Positions 1 through 11,920 of a stretch of 64,000 bases of DNA are shown here, piece by piece. Under the pieces are notes generated by a model. That model searched no databases. It saw only the letters and a program-made list of their open reading frames with translations, and was not told the DNA's origin. The number at the start of each line of letters is the position of its first letter. Position 1 is the first letter of the stretch. Made by a program: the position numbers and the translations under genes. Source of the DNA: Emydura subglobosa (lineage: Eukaryota; Chordata; Testudines; Chelidae); assembly GCA_007922225.1 (NCBI GenBank), contig ML679954.1, positions 23,891,003 through 23,955,002 on the forward strand, written 5' to 3'.

Positions 1-294
1 GTGCTAGTAGATTTGTGGCAAGGTGATTCTGGTTATTAAGAGAGCAGGGAGCACTGAAATAACTAATCTGTACCTCTGCAGTATCAATCAGAAACACTGT
101 GGGCAAGCTTGTGCCCTCAAGGGCATGGACATGTCTTCAAAAACTTGAGAAAACGTACTATGATTATAATCCTACTTTTGTGAAGGGATGGACTGAATGT
201 TCTAATAAATCTTTTCCATGTCTAATTTCGGTGGTTCCATTGAGTCCAGCTGATCTTTTCCATGTACAGATTGGTAGAAGGTATTGCTTTAGAT

Positions 295-696
295 CAATGG
301 CTCTCAACAAGGGGTACGCATACCCCTGGGTGTACGTAAAGGTCTTCCAGGAAGTACATCAACTCATCTAAATATTTGTCTAATTTCACAACAGGCTATA
401 TCAAAAGTCAGTACAAACTAAAATTTCATATAAACAATTACTTGTTTATACTGCTTTGTATATTATAGACTGAAATGTATGTATAATGTTTATATTCCAA
501 TTTATTTATTTTATGATTATATGGTAAAAATGAGAAAATAAGCAATTTTTCAGTAATAGTGTGCTGTGACACTTTTGTATTTTTATGTCTGCTTCTGTAA
601 GCAAGTCATTTTTAAGTGAAGTGAAACTTGGGGGCACACAAGACAAATCAGACTCCTGGAAGGGGCTTAGTAGTCTGGAAACGTTGAGAGCCACTG
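295..696 (-). mobile_element. hAT-type MITE, copy 1
   Basis: This is a 402-bp non-autonomous DNA transposon. It begins CAATGGCTCTCAAC and ends with the complement of CAGTGGCTCTCAACG, so the termini are short inverted repeats. The flanking octamers CTTTAGAT (287-294) and CTCTAGAT (697-704) match at 7 of 8 positions, as expected for the 8-bp target duplication of hAT transposases. The interior is AT-rich and has no coding capacity. It matches 42649-43028 in the opposite orientation, including the AGGTCTTCCA and CATCAACTCATCTA segments. The strand given is arbitrary and only opposite to copy 2. Small ORFs crossing it are not genes. Confidence 0.82.
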
Positions 697-1089
697 CTCT
701 AGATGGCAATCTGGCTTGGTCTACACTGGCGACGGAGGTTGACATAAGGTCGCTTATGTCGAACTCCCAACACCTATGTTTCCACTGGCACTACTGTTAA
801 GTCGACTTCAGTCATGGCAAAAGTTGACTTAATAAGACCACCTCTGCAAGTGGCATAGCGCCTAATTCAAATTTATTAATTCGATTTAATGTCAGTATAG
901 ACACAACTTCACTTAAATCAACTTTATTGGCCTCCGGGAGGTATCCCACAATGCCCCCTTATGACCGCTCTGGACATTCACGCTGTGCTGTACTGTGGTC
1001 ACGCTACTAGGAAATGTCTCCTCCCCTCAAGCCCTGGGAAGATTTGAATTTTCATTTCCTGTGCTGCCAGTGTGGAGAGAGTACTCCCC

Positions 1090-2690
1090 ATGGCTACTGC
1101 AAAGTCCAAACGCGCTCCAGCATGGAGTCGATCAGAGGTCTTAGATATCATCAGTCTCTGGGGCGAGGAGTCCATTCTCACTCAGCTCAGAGCCAGCAAA
1201 AGGAGTCTGGACATTTATGGGAAGAAATCCCAGGGCATGCTGGAGAAGGGACACCAGAGAGACACTCAGCAGTGCCACGTGAAGATCAAGGAGCTGCGTC
1301 AGTCACATCAGAAAGCCAGGGAAGCTAACAGCCATTCTGGCTCCTCGCCCAAAACATGACGTTCAAAGATGAGGTGCATGCAATTCTCGGTGGCGATCCC
1401 ACCATAGTGCCGCCCCGCAGCATCGATACCTCCGCTAGGTCACAGTCCATGGACAATGATGAGGAATCCGAGGAGGAGGCTGCGGAGAGTAGGGTGGATG
1501 AGAGCGGGCTGTCCATTCTCCCTGAAAGTCAGGCCATATTTCTGACCCCAGAGCAGTCCAGCAGCACACAGGCTAACACTAATGATCCCGGGGAAGGCAC
1601 ATCTGGTGAGTTTTTTTTCTTCTTAGCAGTTTTGTCCTTTTACATTGGGGGCGAGGAGGAAGGGGATTTCAGGCATTTTGGTGACTGTACTGGGGGGTTA
1701 CCCAGTGAACAGTTTATTCTGTGATGACATATGCGCCGATAATCATCAGTTGATATCTCATGGAAACTTTCATGTAGGTAATCTGTTATCCTTTGTAAAA
1801 GTTTTCTGGGGAGGGCTGCCTTGTTCCTCCCTCCACGGCAGGATACTTTGCCGCTCCACGCTGCAATCAAGGGAGCCTGCATCATGGCGGAACACAGTTG
1901 GTACCCTGCTGCATGCAGCAAATCTTCCCTTTCCTCATGCGTGACCCTCAGGAGACTGATATTGCTCATGGTCACCTAGGGAAGATGGCGCATGTTTAAA
2001 ATACCAGAGCTATACAGCAGATGCCCAGTGCCTTTGTATTCCCCATTGTAGTGTCCTACCAAGTCACTTTGATTACTTTTATTTGGTTTAAGCGGAGACT
2101 ATAAACCCCCTCCCCCCAGTGTCCGCAGATCCCCTATGTAAGGGCACAGCGAGCAGACCCCTCTGGGATGTCAGGAATGGAATGAGGGTCTGTGTTTGCC
2201 CTGTGCACTGCATGGGGAGTATTTTCTACATGGTAGCAGATGTATCTTTTTCTTCACTCTGCTAACAATGGCTACCTTGTGAATTTTTTTTTCATTCTGT
2301 AGACACCTCGGCCTTGGCCCCACCCTCAAGAAATGCTGCGGAAAGACTATTGCAGCTTAGAAAGAGGGGGAAAAAAAACCAAGAGATGACATATTTGGCG
2401 AGCTCATGAACGCCTCAGTGGCTACAGAGACCAAGCTTAGAGCATGGCGGCTGACCTTGTCCCAGAATATGGACAGGGACAGGGAGAGTTGCAGAAAAAT
2501 GCAGGAGCATGATCGCAGTACCATGCAGGAGATGCTGCGAATCATGCGGGACCAGGCAGACATGCTCTGGAGACTTGTGGAGCTTCAGGAGGAGCGGAGG
2601 CAGGACAGAGTCCCACTGCAGCCCCTCCATAATGCTCCTCAACCGAGGGCTTTGATGCCCGCCCCTCCCCCACCCCCAGCCAGTCTCTGA
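1090..2690 (+). pseudogene. Harbinger Myb/SANT-like DNA-binding protein, frameshifted
   Basis: This is the accessory gene of the Harbinger element. In this superfamily such proteins bind the terminal repeats and help bring the transposase to the nucleus and DNA. From ATG 1090 the product has a Myb/SANT-like three-helix region (AWSRSEVLDIISLWG, then KIKELRQSHQKAREAN), followed by an acidic Ser/Glu-rich linker (EESEEEAAES). The frame breaks at about 1357: TGA interrupts it, and the linker continues one frame over, which fits a 1-bp deletion. A GT-AG intron fits 1606-2302, since exon 1 ends CATCTG before GTGAG and exon 2 follows TTCTGTAG. Exon 2 encodes a coiled-coil-like Arg/Glu/Met-rich stretch (2406-2620) and a proline-rich tail ending at TGA 2690. 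An earlier in-frame ATG at 1072 is possible. AATAAA follows at 2851. Confidence 0.72.
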
Positions 2691-2850
2691 GGAGACTGGC
2701 CAGGCTGCAGTACATGCTCGCCTCCACCCCGATGGAGTCGAGCAGAAAGCAGCGGCAGTCACACTGACAGCTGGCCTGCAAGCTACCACCCTACACCTTG
2801 AGACAGTGAATGAACACTCCCTCCCTTCCCCCATGACTTGAATGTTCGTA

Positions 2851-2856
2851 AATAAA
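2851..2856 (+). terminator. poly(A) signal of the Harbinger Myb-like gene
   Basis: AATAAA lies about 160 bases after the stop of the plus-strand gene. The minus-strand gene has its own AATAAA at 2887-2882, so the two convergent genes would have overlapping 3' ends within about 120 bases. Confidence 0.55.
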
Positions 2857-2881
2857 GTTAAGCATCATTTCAACATGTTTC

Positions 2882-2887
2882 TTTATT
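2882..2887 (-). terminator. poly(A) signal of the Harbinger transposase
   Basis: TTTATT on the plus strand reads AATAAA on the minus strand, 85 bases downstream of the transposase stop at 2972. Confidence 0.55.
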
Positions 2888-2971
2888 AAATCATATCTTT
2901 TTCTGGAGAGATTTGGTATGTACAGATATCGATAGGGGCAGGTGAGGCAAACAACATACAGGAACAGAATC

Positions 2972-4213
2972 TCATTGCAGAACCTGGTAAGCTTCCCTAA
3001 TGCAAAGCGCTCCGCGGTTAGCTCTCAGCATAGTGCTGGCATCTGGCTGCTCGTAATTGGCGGCCAGTCTTTCTGCCTCCACAGCCCAACCCTGGGGGAA
3101 CCTTTCACCCTTTGTTTCACACACATTATGAAGAACACAGCACGCAGATCTCACAGAAGGGAGGTATTTCTCACTCATGTCCAGCCTAGTGAGGAGACTC
3201 CTCCATCTACCCTTTAAATGCCCAAAGGCACATTCTACAACCATTCTGCAACTGCTTAATCTCTTATTAAAACACTCCTTGTTGCTGTCAAGGGGACCGG
3301 TGTATGGCTTCATTAGCCAAGAGAGCAAGGGGTAAGCAGGATCCCCCAGGATCATTTCCACACCCCCAATTTGAATTTTTTGGTCTGGGAAAAAAGTGCC
3401 TGCCTGCATATTAGAGAACAGCCCCGAATTACGAAATACACGTGCGTCATGCACCTTCCCAGACCACCTCGCATAGATGTTGGTGAAACACCCCCTGTGA
3501 TCCACAAGCCCCTGCAGGACCATGGAAAAATACCCCTTGCGGTTTATGTACTCGGTCACTAGGTGGGCAGGCGCTAAGATAGGGATGTGCATCCCATCAA
3601 TGGCCCCCATGCAGTTTGGGAACCCTATCGTGGCAAACCCCTCCACGATGTCCTGCACATTTCCCAAAGTCACTATCCTTCATAGAAGAAGTCTATTGAT
3701 GGCCCTGCATACCTGAATTACGGCTATGCCCACTGTAAATTTACCAACTCCAAATTGATTCCTAACCGAGCGGTAACGATCTGGGGTTGCCAGCTTCTAC
3801 AGAGTGATGGCGACTCTCTTCTCCGCCATCACAGCTTGTCTCAAGAGAGTATTCACGTGCTTCAGGGATGGGGCCAGCTCCGAGCACAGTTCAAGGAAAG
3901 TTGCCTTTTGCATACGAAAGTTTTGCAGCCACTGGTCATCATCCCACAGCTGCATAATGATGCGGTCCCACCAATCTGTGCTTGTTTCCCTGGACCAGAT
4001 TCTGCACTCCACAGACTGCAGATGATGCGTTACAGCCTGCAGCAATCGTGAATTGTTCTGCTCGATGGCTTGTAGCAGGGCAGCCTTGGTGGCATCGCTG
4101 TTGCCTGTGCTTCGGCTTCTTGCTCTTCTTCGAAAATACTCGATGATAAGCCGCGATGTATTTGTGACACTCACAATAATAGTGCAGAGTTGAGCTGGCT
4201 CCATGTCCAGCAT
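2972..4213 (-). pseudogene. Harbinger DDE transposase (HARBI1-like), two nonsense codons
   Basis: This is the transposase of the element (DDE_Tnp_4 type, the family that gave rise to vertebrate HARBI1), which would cut and paste the transposon. Translation from ATG 4213 (MLDMEPAQ) gives an N-terminal helical region containing WWDRIIMQLWDDDQWLQNFRM. TAG at 3799-3797 sits where the surrounding frame suggests Trp, and TGA follows at about 3683-3681. The same frame then runs open to the TGA at 2974-2972. The catalytic triad is present: Asp in GAIDGMH (codon 3598-3596), Asp in GDPAYPL (3343-3341) and Glu in VECAFG (3235-3233). There is no intron. The two stops make this copy inactive unless read through. 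A longer open frame reaches upstream to 4336 but runs into the G tract and terminal region. Confidence 0.85.
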
Positions 4214-4523
4214 TGGCGAGCACGCGGAGTAAAAAAAAGGGCGCAAAAACAGTTTTCCTGTCTGTTTGGGGGGGGGGGGGGGAGAGAAGGAAGAGGGAAG
4301 CAGCTTTGCATCATGGGACGATGACACTCGTCCCAACAGCCACCGCAGCTAGTTGCATTGTGGGATAGCAACCCACAGTACACTGCTTTGAAAGTCGAAA
4401 TAAGCATTGTGAGTGTGGATGCAGGAGATCTGCGCAAACAACGTAGTGTATACACGTTGCTGCGACTTCTAAAAATCGGCTGCTGAAAGTCAACTTACTT
4501 CACTCGGCAGTGTAGACATACCC

Positions 4524-7044
4524 TCAGAAAACAATGGTTTTTAGCTCATGAACTCAACCACAGAATTAACCCATCCAGCCGAAATTCAAGGTCTGATGAA
4601 TATGCCTAATTTGTTCATGCTCAGCCACTCCGAGCTCACATGTGGCCAGACAGCTGTCAATCTAGTCACACATTCTTGCAAAAATCCCCAGTTGACATGC
4701 ACACGTGGTTGTGTGTGTGTGTATTATTTCAATCTGTAAAATAGGCAGTAAGGAGCAAATTCTGTTTCTAATATGTGTTCAGGTACAGCTCTCATTAATT
4801 CAGTGGATCTGATCTTGTACTGCTTACTCAGAGTCAGGTGGAACACAAATTAAGTCAGCGAAGTCCCACTGAGGTCAATGAGAAGTTTGCCTGCATGAGG
4901 AATATAGGATAATGAGATTTAATGGTAATTGTGCATGCACAGCTCGGGCAAAAAATTGGCCCACAAGTTGCATATTCACAAACCATGAATGCTGAGTGCT
5001 TTTGGATACCATACAACAAAATGTTAGTAAATATCATATGCCCTTTTTTAAAATAGATTTTTGTTTTTTCTTTTCTTCTTTCATTCCCTCTTTGAGATTG
5101 TTAATTGTTTTCAGACTTGAATGTTGGGGTAAATGCTCTTTAATTTTTGTTTCACAGTCACTGTTTAGACATCATATCTTGAGCCTTTATTCCTAGATCT
5201 GTTACCTTTCCAGCCATATCAAGTATTTCGTTTACAAAAAAGCTACTTTCGCCTAAAAAGTGTAGAATCAAATTATGGCCCTGCCTGTCACTAGGGCACT
5301 GAGGTGGGGAAATCACCTCTCAAGCTCCAAATAGTGGAGGGAGTTAATGAAAGAGCTCTAAATGTCTACTTGCAATGCACTTACTACCACAATATCTCAG
5401 TGGTCTTACTACTGTAGATCTTTAAAAACATGTAATGTGCACTTCCCCCTGGGCTCTTTTGGCAATGCTGTCCATTGTGAAGGGCAGGCAGTAGCCCCAC
5501 CTGCACTGTGCCTAGTCATGCCTCGTTTGGGCCAGTAAGTGCCGGGCACAGGACTAGTTGGCCTTCCCCCCTAGATCTTCTGAGTGCAGCCAAACAAATA
5601 ATGACGGTCTCCTTCAGAGCTGTGCTGAGGTAGTTGGTGAGCCATGTGCCCTTCCCCTACCTAGCTAGCCCTATGCCAGTGTGCTATTGTTAGGCTAGTT
5701 TATAGTTTAACATCTCTATTTTAATGTTAGTAGTAGTTTTGCTGATTGCCCTCTATTTCTATCCTTAGTACATTCCATAGGACCTATCCATATGAATTGA
5801 ATTATAGGGATAAAAGTTGAGTAAGGTTATATAGAAATTCTCTAAAAACCAAGAGGCTCAGATTCTCTCTTGTTCCAGGATCTGCTCATCATAGGAAGAG
5901 GAAAGAGGAACAGTCAAGAATCACTTGCTTTGCAGGCTACCCTTGCCCCAGCCCCAGTGTAACCTAGAGCCAACCAATGGCTGTTCTAACTTAAACTGGC
6001 TGGCTATCATCCCCAAAGGATCTTAGTCAGTTGGGAATTGGTAGAGCACAGACCCAATGTGATATAGGGCCCCAGTACCAGCACTAATCCCCAAGATACC
6101 CCAGTACCTTAAACGCACCCTCTGCCAGATTCCGACCGAATGTGAAATTTCTGTGTTTATCCCTTCAAAAGACCATGTGGTAGGTGTAGCATATTATACA
6201 TAGCCACTTGGAGCATAGATCTAACGCATTATTGCTTTTTTATTAAATCACATGAAAAAGGCACAAGCTCTCATGCTTTTCCCTGCTCCAATCCATTCCA
6301 GACCATTCTTTGGCTGGGGTTAGGGTCCTTCCCCTGTAGCTGCATGATTTCTACTCTGAAACATGCAGCTGGTCTTCCAAGGTCAGCTTGCCAGTCCCCT
6401 TCTTTCTTCCTCCTGTCCAAACGTCCTGTGTATCTCTCCCTGACTCTTCATCCTGGGAGTCCTTTTATAACCTTTTGGTTTGGTCACCTGTCTGTTTGTC
6501 CTATTTTGATAATTTTCCACTGTACTCCAATTCCCCTCTTGCTTCACATAGGAGGAGGAAGCATATTATCCTAGCTGGAGCTAACCCATTGTCCCAACAT
6601 ACTTAACCCTGGAAAGATGGTTAAATCATAATAACATGTCATTGCCCTTTATCTGGTATGTGTCTGCTGCAGGTCCTGTTTGCAATGGGGGATTCCACAT
6701 TTACATAGGGCATGCAGTGTTACAGCAATTTTCAGAACAACAACTCCATAAAAACTTCATAATACCAACCAGAATTCATAAGGTGTACAGACAGATCCCC
6801 CAAATCATCACCCCTGCTCCCAACACACCCTTTCCTGATCCCTGTACAAGGGGAGACATTTGGGGTAGGAGCTGGCTATGTATGCTGAGAGCTCTGCTAC
6901 ACAGAGAACACGCTTAGCTGGCTACATTCTGGCCAGAGTCTGCCTGAAAAGTGCAAAGTGGCTGAAAGGAGGGAGATGAGGAGACTCATAAAATTAAATG
7001 GAGAATGAGATCCTTTTCATTGATTTGATTTTTAAACTATTCTA
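4524..7044. other. Intergenic, no gene recognised
   Basis: No gene is seen here. There is a short GT repeat near 4705-4725. The stretch 6240-6950 is richer in C and T and looks like an old retroviral LTR-type block, but I could not fix its ends. The ORFs here are short and lack family motifs. Confidence 0.5.
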
Positions 7045-8245
7045 AGGAATGCTATTGCCATTGGCAATCCCTAGAAAGTCAAAGATGATCTCTTTCACAG
7101 GTTTTATTTTATACGGGTCCTTTGGTGACCGAGGAGTCCGATCCTTGAACTGCACGCTCATTGGCAGTAATTGCAGGTGGCGTTGGGAGGCAAAGTTGGG
7201 CCACGATTGCTCCATGACAGTGTTCTGGCCTTTCTTTTCTGGTGTTTTTTTTGTGACCAGGGCAAGGCGATTTTCCTCAAAAGTGGTTGTTCCTTCTCTG
7301 ACAAGTCTTCACTGGTTAGCCCTGTCTTGGGCTACTGTCTTCCAGTGTGTGACGTTGATGCCGCATCTCTTGATGTTTGTCTTGAGGGTGTCTTTAGAAT
7401 GTTTATTTTGGCCTCCCCATTTCCTTTCTCTTTTGGTGAGTTGGGCGTAGAGCAATTGTTTTGGTAGGCGTGCATCAAGCACCCAGTGCCCGCTCCACTT
7501 CAGCTGGTGCGGGATAATCAGGGCCTCAACACTGAAGATATTGGCTGCCGTGAGGATGCTCACGTTAGTGCGGCGATCCCCCCACTTTGTGTTGAGGAAC
7601 TTCTGGGGAAAGTGCTGGTGCTAGCATTCCAGGTTTTTCAGGTCTTTTCTGTAGGCCACCCAGGTCTCGCACCCATACAGAAGAATTGGAATTACCACTG
7701 CTTTGTATACTAAGAGTCTTGTATGTGTTCTGATATCGTGGTTGTTGAACACCTGGCAAGACAGTTTGCCAAAGGCAAAGCTCATACAGCCGATTCTGTG
7801 CTGAATCTCGATGTATGTGTTCGCCCTCTGTGAGAGGTGGTTGCCAAGGTAGGCAGTGTTCTACATTTTCAAGTTCCTCTCTGTCATTGTAGATCTTCCT
7901 TGCTGGGTCTGATGATAGACCGAGAGCAGGCTGGTGGAGAGCTTTTGACAACGTTCAGGGTTAGTCCTAAGTTTTTGTAAGCTTCGGAGAAACAGTTAAG
8001 GGCTGTTTGTAGGTCCTCTTTGAGTGTGCAACTACTGCACAATTATCTGCCTACTGGAGTTTGGTTATTGTTGCTGATGTTACTTTAGTTCTGGTATGGA
8101 GGCGAAAGAGGTTGCCGTCAGTCTGATATTGGATGCCAATGCCCTGTGGCAAATGATCTTGGATTAGAGTTTTCATAGCTGCTAGGAAAATGAAGAAGAG
8201 AGTGGGTGCCAGTACACAGCCTTGCTTTATGCTAGTTTGGATGGA
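7045..8245 (-). pseudogene. Non-LTR retrotransposon reverse transcriptase, 5'-truncated
   Basis: This is the C-terminal part of a LINE-type reverse transcriptase, reading from 8245 down to 7045. The sequence shows the RT motif IKQGCVLAP at about 8240-8205, then LIQDHLPQGIGIQYQTDGN. It continues with the thumb/connection signature around YGCETWVAY at about 7680-7650, KWGDRRTNVSILTAANI, LPKQLLYAQLTKRERKWGG and HWKTVAQDRANQ. A final zinc-knuckle-like block (CNYCQ, then CSSRIGLLGHQRT) lies near 7170-7105. Several frameshifts and stops break the frame, so this is a dead copy. It is not CR1: the motif order and the C-terminal zinc finger belong to a different non-LTR lineage common in animals, whose exact clade I cannot name. 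The 3' tail has a GCCAATGGCAATAG-like end. Confidence 0.75.
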
Positions 8246-10284
8246 AAAGGAATACTATAGTAGGGATCTCATTCACTATTGAATTCTATAGAATGGATCC
8301 AAAAAATCTATTCAGAAGTTGCCACTTTTTCTGAAATAGTTTGGGACTTTTCCATTAATTGATATGAGCTCAGCTATCAAGTTCCAATACTAACAGCTAC
8401 ATTTAAAGCTAAGTTCTTCACTCTACTGCAAGCTTCCATTAAAGTTGATGGGAGCTGTACATGCACATCTAAGGGCACAGTTTGATTCTACAGGGTATAT
8501 TTGACTTTGATGTTCACAGAGTATATATCTCTTTAAAGTTAATGGAAGTTACATATTCCAGTATACATTAAGCAGAAGATATACCCCCTAGTTAAATGGG
8601 ATTAAATTTCTCCTCACTTCTCACTAGTGAGCAGAATATTCATGTTGCTGAAGAATGTTCTCTGACGTGGGTACAAATACTGCTGCAACTTGGAACATTG
8701 CATGTTTGCTTTAATTTTTGTGTGTAGAATTAGGAGCAGGAAGGATATGCACAGAGTTGGTCTACAGTGATTGGCAGATAAATGAGAGGGTCTTATAGTA
8801 CATGGAGAAACCTTTGGTACAGAACATCATCAGTTTTTAAGCCTATTTAACTGTCTGCTGCATGCTAGAATTCTGAATGAGATATACAGTGAAAGGGACA
8901 AACTGCTAACACACAGGAATTTCTTTTGTGAGTGTGAGAACCTATATAAATGGGATTCTTTTAAGAATTATACAGCATGCTAACTTGAATAGATTTTGCT
9001 TTACTCTCATTTATGATCCTGAAATAGAATTTCTTGATAATTTCCCATAGTCCTGTCTACTGCTCTGTGTATGTGCATGCGTGTGTGCGTACGCACATGT
9101 GCACGCGGCGCCCACACACACAAAGGCACATTTCTGAAGGAGACAGTTTGCCTTTGGCAAACTTTTTTTCCTTAACTATGAGACCAACCAACGTTTAATC
9201 TCATTAAATGGAAAGGTTATCATGTATCACTTCTGAGTTTTTGCTGCATAAATGCTCTATTCTGCTGGCTTTCTTTTTTATTATTATTTAGCAGATAATA
9301 AGTAATTCATAATGTAGACAAACAGTCAGTGCACCAGAACTGACATGGAGCTGATGTTTACACTAGAGAATGGGGTATCATTTAATCTGACTGCTCTGGT
9401 GCCTTTTGTATGCAACACACATTTTATTCTGGCCAAGCAATGCTGCAGCATCATCCTGCATCTGCTCCTTATCTGTTGCCTGAAAGTGATAGTAATTATT
9501 AACATGAGAGCTAATCAACAAAAGTAGTTGCCAGACACTATTTAATGGCCTCCAATTTCTCTCATCCAGTGACTGAAGACACAAAAGAAAAAACAAGTCT
9601 GCAATATGTTCATTCTAATCTCTTTAGAGTTTTGGGTTGGAATCCAGCAGTACAGTTTCCACGGGAGCTAGATCGGTGATATTAAACAAGAACCCATTCT
9701 ATGGCACTTGTTAAAAGGAGAATAAAAACAAAGCCTGCAGCCACCACTAATTTGTGATTATCTTCCTATAAAAATTAACCAAGGACCTTATACTATATCT
9801 GTAAACAAGTATTATGTAAACTACATGGTATGAATGATCATTTAAGTCGGCAAATACAAATCTATTTAGGGCAATGACTTCATATTTTAAACTGTATTGC
9901 CACCTTGTGGCTCAAACTACTTTTATTATTCTGTTTCTTATTTTTACAGTCACTGTTTCTTTACTGTATCGGCAGCAACTCCTAAAAGAGTAAATAATAT
10001 ACATTTGTGATGATGGTGCATCTCCCTATTTCCAAAAAAATTTAATACAAAATAAACCTTTACAAGAAAATTTCACTCAGCCCATCAGTCTGAAAGTCTA
10101 AAAGACAAGAAGCCTTTGTCACCTTCAATCAACAGAAAAGTACTGGAGATGCAAGTTTTTAATTACAAGAATCACTTCTGAGATAACTGGTGACAGCTGC
10201 CTAAACAAATGATTGCTCTCTTTTGACATGGAACTCAATCCAACAGAATATATTAATGCAGGCTTTTGTGAGCAGGAATTATCA
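8246..10284. other. Intergenic, AT-rich, no gene recognised
   Basis: No coding signal is seen. The only distinctive structure is the alternating purine-pyrimidine tract at 9066-9107. Short segments such as TTCCATTAAAGTTGATGGGAG (near 8425) resemble small high-copy reptile repeats but are too short to classify. Confidence 0.45.
9066..9107. repeat. 42-bp alternating pyrimidine-purine tract (Z-DNA candidate)
   Basis: Every base alternates pyrimidine-purine over 42 bp, mixing TG, CG, CA and TA steps, with an internal near-palindrome GTGCGTACGCAC. A short CACACACACA run follows at 9110-9121. Such tracts can adopt left-handed DNA under supercoiling; no function is implied. Confidence 0.7.
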
Positions 10285-10289
10285 CTTTT

Positions 10290-10450
10290 TATATGTTTGT
10301 ACAGCACCTAACACAAATGGGGTCCCGATCTGATTGGCCTCTGTCTAGGCACAACTGCAATATTAAATAATAAAAACGTACAACTCCCGTTGGCTTCAAT
10401 GGAAGTTTTGCCAGAGTAATAAATGCAGTATAAGGCCCAATGGGAACAGA
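10290..10450. repeat. Old interspersed repeat (SINE-like tail plus small palindromic repeat)
   Basis: The segment TTTGTACAGCACCTAACACA, followed by GGGGTCCCGATC and an AATATTAAATAATAAAA tail, resembles a widespread amniote SINE/LINE 3' end. The next segment (CTCCCGTTGGCTTCAATGG) resembles a small high-copy MITE. I recognise the pattern but cannot name the family securely. Confidence 0.35.
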
Positions 10451-11724
10451 TCTGCCCATTACAAGGGCCCTATCTATATTTCAAGGTGTTGAGTGCCTCC
10501 TGTGAGTTGCTGAGCACTCTGAAGTCTCATGGCCTGACTAACAGACGTGCTGAGCTTCTGCAGTTCCTATGATTTCTCTGGGAGCTGGACATGCTCATCA
10601 CCTCTGAAATCTGTAAGTTCAGGTATGTTCTTGCTATGTGCCTTTGGCTTTCTGTACACCCTCCAGCATCAGGTCCCAAAAGACTGTTTGAAAATTTTCA
10701 TCTGGCTTTACAATTTTCTTAAAAATAAGAAAGGTGAAAAACTTGAATGCTTAGTATTTAAACCAAATGTTTACTTTTTAAAAAATGACAGTCCCATTGA
10801 CAATTAAAGCAGGATAGACATTGTTTTGCAATACAAGGTCATTTTTCTACTTGAGTCACCACTGAGGTGACCACATTGGTCTAGACTGTGTCCCGTAAGT
10901 CCATGTACAGATTTCCTACATCCTGTGTGGAAGGAGGGGTCAGCCACCATCCATTCTTCCCAGGATCTCATCAAAGGCACTCTGCACAATGGTTTGGATC
11001 CATGCAATAGAGCAAACTGGTTGGACTGGGAAAACTCCCTCTGCTCCAGCAATTCCCCTTTCAAGGGCAGTCCTAAGCAATTGTGACTGTGGGAGTACTA
11101 CAGAGGGGGAACAGTGGGGCTCCAAAATCAGTGAAATGATGTGGAACTTCCACATCTGAAATAACTGCACTGTAGAGAGAAGAATCTGTCCCATTATATA
11201 GACAATCCAACATACCAAGGAAACGTGTTATGTAAATACGAATCCAGATACATAATAAGCAACATACATCCAGATGCATACCACATATTTAGAGCATGTT
11301 GCTGCAAGAGGCTGAGTACCTCTCATGCTGTTCTGAAAACCCCCTACTCCTACTGACTTGATTGGAACTGAAGGGCCCACAGGAGGGGGCTGAGTACCTT
11401 GTAGAATTGGATCTTTGCCCTCTGATGGTGAACAAGAAGAAGGGTTCTTCCCAGTTTAAACCAGAAGGCGGCAGAGGAGAGCCATGCAAGGATTCTTTTA
11501 CACCTTGTGCATGTTGTGGGAGGAGTCTTTACACCTGCTATGTATAGGCCAATATTGTAGTGCAGGGTACTTCTAATAGCAAGTGGTGGCCCGGTAGCTG
11601 ACTGGCTCCAGTGGTAGTGCATGCAGGGTGATCTGTATGAACAGGCAGAGATAAAGGTCTATTTGTTGGAACTGCATTGATTGTGTGTTTGTCTGATACT
11701 GTATCAGGGACATTACACTCAGAG
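10451..11724. other. Intergenic, no gene recognised
   Basis: Only short shadow ORFs on both strands occur here. I see no protein motif, RNA gene or clear repeat boundary. Confidence 0.45.
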
Positions 11725-11920
11725 CTGAGCAAAATTTGGAACTTCTTTCCCACAGGAAATTTTGACATTTCGTTGTTTATTTTTGTCCTGAAAAGTTGAA
11801 ATTTTCCAAGAATGAAAATTCCTAAATATTTCCGTTCAGATATTCTCGATCAAAAACAAACATTTCAGCATTCCCCGAATCAAATGTTTTGTTCCTCTTT
11901 GTTGAAATGACTGGAAACGC
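11725..11920. mobile_element. AT-rich MITE, left half (interrupted)
   Basis: The segment starts AGAGCTGAGCAAAATTTGG and is rich in AAATTTT, GAAAATTTC and TTTCGTT motifs. Its partner half (13560-13765) ends in the matching ACCATCTCT. Related copies lie at 15425-15580 and 55590-55900. An LTR-like element appears to have inserted between the two halves. Confidence 0.45.

Larger units (their letters stand above)
713..4523. mobile_element. Harbinger (PIF) DNA transposon, near full-length, inactivated
   Basis: A roughly 3.8-kb PIF/Harbinger element carries the two genes of this superfamily: a Myb/SANT DNA-binding protein on the plus strand and a DDE transposase on the minus strand, facing each other. 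The left terminus (about 713-750) starts GGTCTACACTGG. The right terminus (about 4480-4523) reads CAGTGTAGACATACCC, its inverted counterpart. The core GTCTACACTG is shared with several MITEs in this window. The 3-bp target duplication is not clear, so the outer limits are good to within about 6 bases. Both genes are broken. A run of 15 G (4268-4282) lies upstream of the transposase start. Confidence 0.85.

Noticed and set aside
1640..1975. 111-codon minus-strand ORF inside the Harbinger element
   Set aside because: It overlaps the intron of the Myb-like gene on the opposite strand and shows no domain.
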